A stretch of 64,000 nt of DNA from Butyriboletus loyo. Lineage: Eukaryota > Basidiomycota > Agaricomycetes > Boletales > Boletaceae. Each line of letters begins with the position of its first letter. Positions within the stretch are counted from its first letter, which is position 1. Positions 19,067 to 30,044 of this stretch are shown here, one piece after another. The position numbers and the translations under genes are program-made. The stretch is from contig JBBPSI010000107.1 of the NCBI GenBank assembly GCA_038093515.1, forward strand, positions 1-64,000. Direction: 5' to 3'. The notes under the pieces were generated by a model. The model ran no database searches. It saw only the letters and a list, made by a program, of their open reading frames with translations, and was not told where the DNA came from.

Positions 19067-21590
19067 ATGTCAAATGTCGCACCACAACGGTCCGATGGTC
19101 CTCAGCTACAGCTGACAATCCAGGCGCATGATGTCATTATCCGGACACTCTTGTATCTCCCTGACGGACAACGGGTTGTGACAGGCTCCAATGACGGAAC
19201 TGTGAAGGTCTGGAATCTGCAAAACGTGAGGCTCGAGGGGAGACGAATTCAGCACGGGAGCGCGATAAGCGGTCTTGCTGTGACCCAGGACGGTACCAGA
19301 ATTATTAGCAGTGGTAACGATGGGAGCATCAAAGTGTGGAACGCCCGGTCGCACGAACTTGTCGAAGAATGGACTCACTCGGATTGTTGCTTCACGCTCT
19401 CCATCTCGCCGCATAACCGACTCCTTGTGGTTGGTAACAATGCTGTGGCTATTTACACCATAGAAGGGAGACAGGTCAAGTCCATCGAGGTCAACGAGAT
19501 TTTGTCCGCGTGTTTCTCTCCCGACGGTAGTAAAGTCGCATGTGGCACATCTGACGATGTCCGCGTGTATGACGTTAACAGTGGTAGGCTCCTCCTTGGA
19601 CCACTAAGAGGCCACAGAAACTGGGTCCATTGTGTGCTGTGGTCGCACGATGGCAGCAGGCTCTTCTCTGCCTCGGACGACAAAACGATTCGCTGTTGGA
19701 ATTCCAGTACAGGGCAACCAATCGGACGTCCATGGTCAGGTCACACGGGCGGCGTCAAATTCCTTTCCCTTTCTCCAGGTGGATTGATCCTCGCGAGCGC
19801 GTCCTGGGATGACACTATTCGTTTCTGGGATCCAACCACAGGCGGTCCCGTCGGACGGAATCTACAGCATGATGGAGGTATAACCACAGTTCGTTTCTCT
19901 CCTTCCGGTAGATCCATAGCGTCAGCGGGAGAAAATGGAAATGTATATATGTGGCGGGTACCTTGTACGAACCCTATGGTAATTACGCCACTCACTGGTG
20001 CGTGCTTTGGCGCTGATCATTCCCCCGTTGTCGCAGGCAAGTCAAAGGCCTATCATTGACGTATGTACTCTAAATTTCGTACGTGCGCCTTTCTCATCTT
20101 CCAATTTAGCCCCATTCCATGCCCCTTCCTGGCACAGAACAAGTACGGGGTGTCGGCCCATCTTCATACGTGAGTGTTTGCCAGGGAGGACTGTCGATTG
20201 AGTCTCTCACATTCCCCATAGAGATCTACTCTAGCTCGTCCCATTTTGTCCTCAGCGCCACCTCATTCACGCTCCACATCCTTGTCAGCGTTAGAACAAC
20301 AATTTCATCAGATGTCCACCCTCGAGTATGTCCATTCGCTACACGATTGATATCGTTACTTGGTTTGAATCAACTTTTTTCGACAGTGAATATCCACCGC
20401 CACCAGACCTCACACTTGACCTCGTCAAACTCGAAGGTCAGTATTCGGTTGGAGGAAGCTTTAGTGATGTCTATCGATGTCTTTACAGGGGCCGTTTACA
20501 GGTTTGAGCATGCTGTATGGTTCCTTATCTGTTTCCATTTACCTTTCCTTTAGGTTGCAGTGAAGGCCCTTCGATTCAATTCCACAGTGGAGGGAAATGC
20601 GAACAATAACTCTGTAAAGGTAACTATTTGCCTCGTGACCAAAATATATCATGCGAATTTCATTTCAGATGCTCCGTCGAGAGCTCGAAATTTGGAGGGG
20701 ACTAAACCATGCCAATGTCGTTCCGTTCATGGGTATCGCCTATGGCATTGGAATGCAGGGTGCAATGTCGTTGGTGTCATTGTGGATGCTAAATGAGTCC
20801 CTTCACAACTTCCTGGTAAAGCATAGCGATAATCTAGGTGTGGAACGCCGACTCAAGTTTGTGCGTCCACTTAACGTCGTCTGCTTTCTCGCCCTCTGAC
20901 TTTGCACGGTAGCTGCTAGACATTGCCAATGGGTTGTGCTACTGTGGGTCGCTTTTATCATTTCAAAGGCTCGAAAGGATAACACACTGCAGTGCATTCT
21001 CGTTCCATCGTCCATGGTGACCTGAACTGTGTGCGTCAAAGTAGAAACATCAGCATGGTTGTTGTCTAATCATAAGGCAGAATAACGTGCTTATCGACGA
21101 AGATCGCACTGCACGCTTAGCCGATTTTGGCTACGCTTCCTTGGTGGGATGTATTCCTGAAGCATTGTCCTATCTCCAAAGATCCACCACACAACCTGGG
21201 GCCGTGCGCTGGGCTGCGCCGGAGGAAATTAAATCAAAAGAGATGTTTCGGAGGACAACCAAGAGTGATATATACTCCTTTGGATGTGTCAGTCTCCAGG
21301 GAGGTCTGTTAACCACACAATATGGATCGATTTTGATTGTCTTGCAGGTGTTGTCTGGCAAACAGCCATGGTCGGAAGTCCCGACAAACACATCCGTCGT
21401 TTTACGCTTGGCGGAAGGCCACACGCCTGCGCGACCAGAGTCTCGAAGGATAGATGACTCGCACTGGAATTTAATTCAGCACTGCTGGTCATCAAATATG
21501 GAGGAGCGACCTACTGCGGAAGCAATAATCACCATCATCCAACGGTTTTTGAGTGAGACACGGCGACCCCACGACTCGTCGATATCATAG
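19067..21590 (+). CDS. WD40 propeller-protein kinase fusion, copy 1
   Basis: Ten exons fit in consistent phase: 19067-19978, 20037-20060, 20110-20169, 20222-20325, 20387-20501, 20554-20619, 20669-20860, 20913-20943, 20993-21030 and 21081-21590, predicting 683 residues. Exon 1 is a seven-blade WD40 propeller (GTVKVWNL, GSIKVWNA, DVRVYDV, KTIRCWNS, DTIRFWDP, NVYMWRV). Three small exons give a Ser/Pro-rich linker. The kinase follows: glycine loop GGSFSDVY, VAVK lysine, RREL (helix C glutamate), SLWM hinge, HGDLNCNN catalytic loop, ADFGYA, RWAAPEEI. The HGD in place of HRD makes it a non-RD kinase, related to TKL-like fungal kinases. Unlike its paralogues, the third loop glycine is serine. ATG 19067 is preferred; an in-frame ATG lies at 18965. 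Likely a cytosolic Ser/Thr signalling kinase whose propeller binds partners or ligands; this role is inference. Confidence 0.75.
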
Positions 21591-22478
21591 CCGAGTCATG
21601 CTGATTTCCTTGTGACAGATCCGTCGTCGTCTCTCGGCCATGCTACCACGAACGGCCCAAGGAGGGATGTTAGCAACCGTAACCTTGGCCAGGACAGTCG
21701 GACAGGGTACATACTGATGGTTATATCGGTTCAGTATAACCATACTGAATCTCTGAATCTCAGTCATCCATCAAGGCAATACGATCATGCTCGCTCTGCA
21801 ACGTGAGTACCATGACATCCAGTGATTCCTAGTTTGTTGAACACGAATGTAGAGTGCCCATGCCATCTCACCTCCCTCCTCCAGGCAGAACCACAAGTTC
21901 GTACAACACATCAGCCTCTGCAGCGGTCTCTTCATCGGAAGGTAAATCCAGTTTCATTCGCCCGACATGCCGTTCGCTCAGCAATGACGTTAGCATCTCC
22001 GTATTCCGGGTCCTCCGGCCACACATACACGAGAGGAGCCAGAGTTAGTACAACAGAGGCGTATGCGGAAGATCCTCAAAGGAGGCGACGGCGTATGTAG
22101 GATGCACTGGATACACCATGCGCATCTTTTCGACAAAAATGACAATTCCGAGTCACAAGGGACCCACCTCGGGTCGACTCGGACGTGCATTAAATGACAA
22201 TGCATTCACTTTGCGTTGGGATCCAATTTCAAACTCGATATGTTACAAGTTAGTAGCTTCATTCACATGATTCAATTCCATTGGCATTCAAGTCCGATCA
22301 CACATTTTCTTTTGCTGGTGGTTTTGTGTCGCGATGAGGAAAGGGTGCGCATGCACTTGATGAGAATGATTAACCTTCGATCAAGTTAGAGCATGTCATA
22401 ACATTCACACTGAAATGTTAGATGCGAAATGGAGGATCGCCGATTCCCACTTAACCCAGCTGTCATAGAGTCAAGTGA
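21591..22478 (+). other. 3' flank with shared basic-tail reading frame
   Basis: This flank is nearly repeated at 26650-27537. It contains a frame (21822-22100) ending RVSTTEAYAEDPQRRRRRM that is conserved at 26881-27159 and resembles 15892-16086. A possible in-phase splice from the kinase end (donor gtgaga after QRFL near 21553, acceptor tgacag at 21618) would replace the SETRR tail by a short alternative one. It may hold terminal exons of the kinase gene or a separate small gene. Confidence 0.35.
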
Positions 22479-22642
22479 ATGCAATCCAGAACCACACGAA
22501 GAGGCTATCGGGCTGTGGGAGCACACCCCCAGGATGCTGTGGAAAGGAAACGCCCAGAACGTGGTCCTAGCTCGCTATATGGAGAAGCGATGAAAAGCCC
22601 CACGTGTGAACCCGTCGCATTGGTGTCCAAAGCTGGTGGCCT

Positions 22643-23079
22643 ACGCTCATCCGAGGCACGAGGCGAGCAAAGGTTTTAGTCTACGCGTGAGAAGCGGAGT
22701 AGCGCACCTCTCTTCCTTTACTTCTCTCACTTCCCAGCTAGTCATACTCTGTCAGTAGTCGTACTCCTCGATACATTCTTTTCGCACCTGCCCACCACTC
22801 CCACTCACAGGCCACGGACGAAGAATTCTCAACCAGCTCAATTCTGTCCGACGCTGCGCATCTCGACATCTCTCGGTTCGAGCTCAGCTGTTTTGGCGCC
22901 CAACCCGCCCACACGGCTCTCTCTCGCCGACAGGTTTGGGGTCCAGTTTCGGGTCGGGAAAGCTTTCAGCTTTTCGCCCAACACTTCCATACTCATACAA
23001 CACCACATCTATTCATATGCATCCAGCCCCCTCTTCACATCCTTTGTTTGGACAAGCTAAGTAGCTGCAACGCATAGAT
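22643..23079 (+). mobile_element. Second copy of the dispersed TIR repeat
   Basis: Relative to the tandem copy (27690-27710: ccaaagctttgtctcgatc), this arm has about 430 extra bases between aaagct and ttgtctc. Most of the extra sequence (22679-23079) is a diverged copy of 17913-18300, including gtctacgcgtgagaag at the start and cgcatagat at the end. Confidence 0.5.
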
Positions 23080-23177
23080 TTGTCTCAGTCTTCTATATTT
23101 AGTGTGAAATCTGCTTGTCACCTACGCGCCTAGATAGAGCGGGGCCCGAGGAGAAGAAATTGGGAACGCCATATCTA

Positions 23178-23662
23178 TATATCTTTGGAAGTCGCGGCAG
23201 ATATTACACGCACGGGAGTCTGGATAGAGAGCGGCGTATGTACATGGTGGTATACTAGTGAGCTACTGCAATACGAATAGGCTGTGGGTCAGAGCATGTC
23301 ATGTGGTGAGGGGAGAGCGCGGGCAAAAACGCATAGCGCCTTTCGGCCCCAAATGAAAGCAGGATCCTGTCGGTCAAGGCATGAGCTGCGAGGGCGGGTG
23401 GGACCAACCTCGCAGGGGAGCGCTTGCCGGGTAGGAGTGATTTATGTGCTTGGGACCCCGACGGGGAGAAGAGCTGGGAGGTTCCAAGGGCTGCAGGGAC
23501 GAAGAAAAAAGGTGGGTGCGACGAGAAAAAGAGGAACGAGCCAGAGGTGAGGAAAGGGCGAGTCGAAATGGGAGAGCAGGAGCGTGCTGCTTACCTACGC
23601 TCGTCCAGAGACTGAGCTCTGTGGCTTCGCTCATGCCTCGATACATCACAGACTGACACATT
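23178..23662. other. Insertion specific to one tandem copy
   Basis: The flanks match 27790-27810 and onward (ggaacgcc.tatctatata before, agtttgtcgaagattgtactgggtatgata after), so about 480 bp were inserted here or lost in the other copy. The insert is purine-rich (ggtgggtgcgacgagaaaaagagg) and has no recognisable gene. Confidence 0.4.
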
Positions 23663-24126
23663 ACCAAAAAACCAGTTAAAATTTAGTTTGTCGAAGATTG
23701 TACTGGGTATGATAGGGGGGTGACCGGGAGTTCTGGTATTTTTGCGATGTACGCGCCTAGATAGAGGCCTGGAGCTTGAAGGGCCCTCCGTTCATGACAG
23801 GATCCAGGGAAAACATACAACAAATACAATGGAACGCTAGCTTTGACTTTGGGAATGTATCTGTACGCTCATACTGCTACATGAAAACCTGGTCGCAATT
23901 TAGCTTATGGAAGATCGGACTGGGCCCGGCTGTGTGGTCAAGACTAGCCATCAAAAAGAATTCTGCCACTGATTGCCATGAGGACCAGCGTTTCGCGATA
24001 TATATATAAACCGAGTAGTTTGCAATGTGTTCAGCGCTTTCCTTCATCAGTCTGTTCTCCACGCACCGTTGCGAACACGCCGACTCGAAGCCTCTTGCAA
24101 GTTCCAACCAACTCCCCAACACTACC

Positions 24127-26649
24127 ATGTCAAATGTCGCACCACAGGGATCCGATGGTCCTCAGCTACAGCTGACAATCCAGGCGCATGATGCCATTAT
24201 CAGGACATTCTCGTATCTCCCTGACGGACAACGGGTTGTGACAGGCTCCAATGACGGGACTGTGAAGGTCTGGAATCTGCAAAACGTGAGGCTCGAGGGG
24301 AGACGAATTCGGCACGGGAGCGCGATAAGCGGTCTTGCTGTGACCCGGGACGGCATGAGAATTATTAGCGGTGGTAACGATGGAAGCATCAAAGTGTGGA
24401 ACGCCCGGTCGCACGAACTTGTCAAAGAATGGACTCACTCGGATTGTTGCTTCACGCTCTCCATCTCGCCGCATAACCGACTCCTTGTGGTTGGTAGCAA
24501 TGCTGTGGCTATTTACACCATAGAAGGGAGACAGGTCAAGTCCATCGAGGTCAACGAGATTTTGTCCGCATGTTTCTCTCCCGACGGTAGTAAAGTCGCA
24601 TGTGGCACATCTGACGATGTCCGCGTGTATGACGTTAACAGTGGTAGGCTCCTCCTTGGACCACTAAGAGGCCACAGAAACTGGGTCCATTGTGTGCTGT
24701 GGTCGCACAATGGCAGCAGGCTCTTCTCTGCCTCGGACGACAAAACGATTCGCTGTTGGAATTCCAGTACAGGGCAACCAATCGGACATCCATGGTCAGG
24801 TCACACGGGCGGCGTTAAATTCCTCTCCCTTTCTCCAAGTGGATTGATCCTCGCGAGCGCGTCTTGGGATGACACTCTTCGTTTCTGGGATCCAACCACA
24901 GGCGGTCCCGTCAGACGGCATCTACAACATGATGGAGGCGTAACCACAGTTCGTTTCTCTCCTTCCGGTAGATCCATAGCGTCAGCGGGACATAATGGAA
25001 ATGTATATATGTGGCGTGTACCTACGGTAATTACGCCACTCACTGGTGCGTGCGTTGGCGCTGATTGAGTCATTCCCCTGTTGTCGCAGGCAAGTCAAAG
25101 GCCTATCACTGACGTATGTACTCTGAATTTTACACGCGCGCCCTTCTCATTCTCCAGTTTAGCTTCATCCCATGCCCCTTACCGGCACGGAACAAGTACG
25201 GGGTGTCGGCCCATCTTCATACGTGAGTGTTTGCAAGGGAGGACTGTCGATTGAGTCTCTCACATTCCCCATAGATATCTATTCCAGCTCGTCCCATTTT
25301 ATCCTCAGCGCCACCTCATTCACGCTCCACATCCTTTTCAGCGTTAGAACAACAATTTCGTCAGATGACCACCCTCGAGTATGTCCATTCGCTACACGAT
25401 CATATCTGATATCATTACTTGGTTTGAATCAACTTTTTTCGACAGTGAATATCCACCGCCACAAGACCTCACACTTGATCTCGTCAAACTCGAAGATCGG
25501 TGTTCGGCTGGAGGAAGCTTTGGTGATGTCTATCGATATCTTTACAAGGGTCATTCACAGGTTTGAGCGTGCTGTATGGTTCCTTATTTGTTTCCGTTTA
25601 CCTTCCCTTCAGGTTGCAGTGAAGGCCCTTCGATTCAATTCCACAGTGGAAGGAAATGCGAACAATAACTCTGTAAAGGTAACTATTTTCCTCGTGATCA
25701 AAAGATATCATGCGAATTTCATTTCAGATGCTCCGTCGAGAGCTCGGAATTTGGAGGAGACTAGACCATGCCAATGTCGTTCCGTTCCTGGGTATCGCCT
25801 ATGGCATTGGAATGCAGGGTGCAATGTCGTTGGTGTCATTGTGGATGCCAAAGGAGTCCCTTCACAACTTCCTGGTAAAGGATGGCGATAATCTAGGTGT
25901 GGAACGCCGACTCAAGTTTGTGCGTCCACTTAACGTCGTCTGCTTTCTCGTCCTCTGACCTTGCACGGTAGCTACTAGACATTGCCAATGGGTTGTGCTA
26001 CTGTGGGTCGCTTTTATCATTTCAAAGGCTCGAAAGGATAACACACTGCAGTGCATTCTTTTCCCATCGTCCATGGTGACCTGAACTGTGTGCGTCAAAG
26101 TAGAAACATCAGCATTATTGTTGTCTAATCATAAGGCAGAATAACGTACTTCTCGACAAATATTGCACTGCACGCTTAGCCGATTTTGGCTACGCTTCCT
26201 TGGTGGGATGTATTCCTGAAGCATTATCCTATCTCCAAAGATCTACCACACAACCTGGTGCCCTGCGCTGGGCTGCCCCGGAGCAAATTACATCAGAAGA
26301 GACGTTTCAGAGGACAACCAAGAGTGATATATACTCCTTTGGATGTGTCAGTCTTCAGGGAGGTCTGTTAACCACGCAATACGGATCGATCTTGATTGTC
26401 TTGCAGGTGTTGTCTGGCAAACAGCCATGGTCGGAAGTGCGGGAAAATGCAGCCGTCGTTTTTCGCTTGGCGAAAGGTCACACGCCTGCGCGACCAGAGT
26501 CTCGAAGGATAGATGACTCGCACTGGAAGTTAATTCAGCGCTGCTGGTCATCAAATATGGAGGAGCGACCTGCTGCGAGAGTGATAATCACCGTCATTCA
26601 ACGGTTTTTGAGTGAGACACGGCGACCTTGTGACTCGCCGATATCATAG
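24127..26649 (+). CDS. WD40 propeller-protein kinase fusion, copy 2
   Basis: Same ten-exon plan as copy 1: 24127-25026, 25090-25113, 25163-25222, 25275-25378, 25446-25560, 25613-25678, 25728-25919, 25972-26002, 26052-26089 and 26140-26649, predicting 679 residues. The seven WD40 repeats match copy 1 closely. The kinase has the canonical loop GGSFGDVY, VAVK, RREL, HGDLNCNN, ADFG and RWAAPEQI. Compared with copy 1 the divergence concentrates in the kinase surface (EDRCSAGG versus EGQYSVGG; YLYKGHSQ versus CLYRGRLQ). A TATA-like atatatataaa lies at about 24000. All key catalytic residues are present, so it is probably active. Starts lie 5060 bp from copy 1, giving a direct tandem repeat. Confidence 0.75.
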
Positions 26650-27949
26650 CCGAGTCGTGCTGATTCCCTTGTGACAGATTCGTCGTCGTCTCTCGGCCAT
26701 GCTACCACGAACGGCCCAAGGAGGGACGTTAGCAACCGTAACCTTGGCCAGGACAGTCGGATAGGGTAAATACTGATGGTTATGTCGGCTCAGTATAACC
26801 ATACTGAATCTCTGAATTTCAGTCATCCATCAAGGCAATACGATCGTGCTCGCTCTGCAACGTGAGTACCGTGACATCCAGTGATTCCTAGTTTGTTGAA
26901 CACGAATGTAGAGTGCCGATGTCATCTTACCTCCCTCCTCCAGGCAGAACCACAAGCTCGTACAATCCATCAGTCTCTGCAACGGTCTCTTCATCGGAAG
27001 GTAAATCCAGTTTCATTCGCCCGATGTACCGTTCGCTCAGCAATGGCGTTAGCATCTGCATATTCCGGGTTCTCTGGCCATACATACACGAGAGGAGCCA
27101 GAGTTGGTACAACAGAGGCGTATGCTGAAGATCCTCAAAGGAGGCGACGGCGTATGTAGGATGCACTGGATGCACCATGCGCATCTTTTCGACAAAAATG
27201 ACAATTCCGAGTCACAAGGGACCCACCTCGGGTCGACTCGGACGTGCATTAAATGACAATGCATTCACTTTGCGTTGGGATCCAATTTCAAACTCGATAT
27301 GTTACAAGTTAGTAGCTTCATTCACATGATTCAATTCCATTGGCATCCAAGTCCGATCACAATTTTTCTTTTGCTGGTGGTTTTGTGTCGCGATGAGGAA
27401 AGGGTGCGCATGCACTTGATGAGAATGACTAACCTCCGATCAAGTTAGAGCATGCCATAACATTCACACCGAAATGTTAGATGCGAAATAGAGGATCGCC
27501 GATTCCCACTTAACCCAGCTGCCATAGAGTCAAGTGAATGCAATCCAGAACCACACGAAGAGGTTATTGGGCTGTGGGAGTACATTCTCAGGATGCTGCG
27601 GAAAGGAAACGCCCAGAGCGTGGTCCGAACTCGCTATATGGAGGAGCGATGGAAAGCCGCACCTGTGGTTTTCGCGTGAACCCATCGCCTCGACGTCCAA
27701 AGCTTTGTCTCGATCTTCTACATTTAGTATGAAATCCACTCGTCACCTACGCGCCTAGATAGAGCGGAGCCTGAGGAGAAGAATTTGGGAACGCCGTATC
27801 TATATAACTATACCGAAAACCCGGCTGGAATTTAGTTCGTCGAAGATTGTACTGGGTATGATAACGGGGGGTGACCAAAGATCGGGCGCTACAAAGAATG
27901 CATCGCCATGGGTGCCAGCGGCTCACGATATATATAAGCTGTAGTAATG
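26650..27949. other. Tandem-duplicated 3' and intergenic region
   Basis: This repeats 21591-22650 closely, then 23085-23180 and 23662 onward. It holds the basic-tail frame at 26881-27159. No other gene is visible. The last 70 bases carry a TATA-like gatatatataag (27929-27940) upstream of the WD40 remnant. Confidence 0.45.
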
Positions 27950-27955
27950 TACAAT

Positions 27956-28222
27956 GTACTCAGCGTCTCCCCTCCATCGGTCTTTTCTCTACACACCTTT
28001 GCAAACACGCCGACCACTCAACTTGCAACCAACTCCCATAGCGTCACCGTGTCAGGCGTCACATCACAACAGTCTGACAACGATAGTCCTCAGTCACATC
28101 TTGTAACCCCGGCGCGTGACAACTTTATCTGGAGGCTCGCGTGTCAGTTTCTGCCAGACGAGCATCTCTCATGATGGAACCGTCGGGGTATAGAACTTGG
28201 AGAACGGCGAGCAAGAAGGAAT
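27956..28222 (+). pseudogene. 5' end of a WD40 gene, truncated
   Basis: The translation (CSAS..., ANTPTTQLATNSHSVTVSGVTSQQSDN, then GTVGV*NLENGEQEG) follows the 5' part of the double-propeller genes at 12753 and 34680. The expected ATG reads GTG, a stop lies in the first blade, and the copy ends abruptly at gaccgaaataaaggcgacgg, where a permease fragment in the opposite orientation begins. Confidence 0.65.
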
Positions 28223-28749
28223 ATCGACCGAAATAAAGGCGACGGGCAGACTCCGCAAGGACGTGTCATCAATTTCAATTCTCTGTCGCTTGCAACTTGG
28301 GAGGGACTGGCAAATAACATGCCGAGATTGAATGGCTCGGGCTTGAAGTCGTTTTTAAAGATGAACCTCGCTGCGATTGGGATTGAATATGCAATATAGA
28401 GCCCGGTGACAGAGAGGGCAAAGATGGCATTGATAGCTTGAGAGCCCGCGAGCGCAAGAAGGCCTAGGAGGGTGAAAACCGCAGCGACGAACCAGACAGT
28501 ATTCACTGGTACTGGTGTGCCAGTAAGACTGTTCATGCGGTATAGGATACTTGAAAACGGAAAAGCACCATCACGAGCGAATGCAATCGATTGGCGCGAC
28601 GTAGCAAAGAGCTACGATAACACATCAGTGTGCAGAATATGTATGTGCGCAACTAGCGAAGAAAGATTCACCACGCTGGATCCCATCAAATATCTAATCA
28701 TAAGACGAGCATAAGACGAACTGATCTAAGTCACGGCAAGTAGAGGGTA
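28222..28749 (-). pseudogene. Amino-acid permease fragment
   Basis: On the minus strand this matches the permease at 42861-45010: NTVWFVAAVFTLLGLLALAG, SQAINAIFALSVTGLYIAYS and FIFKNDFKPEPFNLG. It lacks about 250 bp present around 43690-43975. Both ends are junctions: with WD40 sequence at 28222 and with kinase sequence at about 28750 (agagggtat/gggcccactgg). Confidence 0.75.
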
Positions 28750-28990
28750 TGGGCCCACTGGATAAGTCAATGTTTCGGGGATGTTCCTCACCAACGTACC
28801 ATAGCCAGAACCGACCATCGAGAAGCACGTTATTCTGTCTCGTGTTTAGACGAGAATGTACTATAAAGGTTGCTCACAACGACTCACAATGGTGCAGACC
28901 ATTAGCAATATCTATGTAACACCCATCGTGCGGAGATACTAGTGGAAATTTCTTACGAAGTAAAGATGAGGTGGTGCATCGGTTCTCCTT
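28750..28990 (-). pseudogene. Kinase catalytic-segment fragment
   Basis: The minus strand matches 40053-40290: an exon starting near aataacgtgcttctcgatgg, then SGYGTLV-like and RNIPE sequence, and upstream intron-like sequence. It corresponds to the DFG region of the kinase family, in which DFG itself is degenerate. It joins CTK3-flanking sequence as in the 40-kb copy. Confidence 0.55.
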
Positions 28991-29161
28991 TTAGTCTTTA
29001 AGACAATCGATCACGACAATATTTCACGGCTGGCGGGATCACCATGTAGGTCCATTTGCAAGGTGTCATCTAATTCGTTCGTATGGGTCCTCCAAATCCT
29101 TGCCGATCATCAAACGAACCTGCCTGTCTGCCCATACTTCCAGAACCACACCACCAACCGC

Positions 29162-30044
29162 CTACGACAGATCCATCGGTTCTTCCCCGCCCTCCCCATC
29201 TGCCAACTCTTCCGCGTCCTCATCTATTCCATTCCCCTCCCCATGTCGCCTCAAATGTGGATAACATAACTCCCTCTCATCCACAATCGCCTCCACATCA
29301 TCATTATTCCAATCACTCGTCGCCTCCCAGTCGTTCTCAAATTCAATATCCAGCGCCAGCTCCGAGTTCTCACCTTCGCTCAGCGAGAGAAAGGCGGCGA
29401 GTGTATAGGCGGTATAGCCTACGGAGCCTGAACCCGAACCTGCTGCAGGGGAAGGAGAGGTGTGGGCTTGGGAATGATACAAGGAATGACCATGGGACAA
29501 GACTTGGGGCTGCGCTTGAACCCACCATCGTTCCCGAAGTCGTTTATGTCGTTCGCGATCTTCTTCGATCCGCTTAAAGATCTCACCACGAGAGAGGTGA
29601 GCGTCGTTTCCGGAGCCATGGCCCCGCGAGGAAGGGGGGCGGGAGGTGGGGGCGGAAGCTCCCAACGCCTGGGTCGCTTGGGTTTGCCGGGAAGAGAGAA
29701 CCTGCATTACTTCGTCAACCCGTTGGGGCTCGATGATCCGTTTCGTGCGCCAGTTCTCGAGGACCTGGGGGTGGACATTAACGAGTGTGGGATCTCCTGA
29801 AAAAAATGGTAGATCGAACCTGTTGCATGCTCGGAACATTGGGAAGTCCCAGTCGCCCGACCGGGATGATAGATTCGACAGAGGTCTCGAGTCGACGTAA
29901 ACAGACGTATTGGCTTGCTTGACGTGTCTGCAACATAGCGTCAATGGCCAGAACAAACAAGGACAGATTATGCGTGGCGCTAGGTGAAGAGATAACTCGG
30001 TGAGCGGTGTCAATGGTTGGTGAACTCTTGCAAGCAAGGTCCAA
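29162..30044 (-). pseudogene. CTK3 3' half, duplicated
   Basis: A long open frame covers the C-terminal half of CTK3: VLENWRTKRIIEPQRVDEV, RRIEEDRERHKRLRE-like and the acidic tail ending EEPMDLS. It is almost identical to 40392-41010. Upstream, the YVDYVSRDLRQ exon is rearranged (VYVDSRPLSNLSSRSGDW) and the N-terminal CTD-interaction-like domain is missing, so it is a 5'-truncated copy. Confidence 0.7.
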
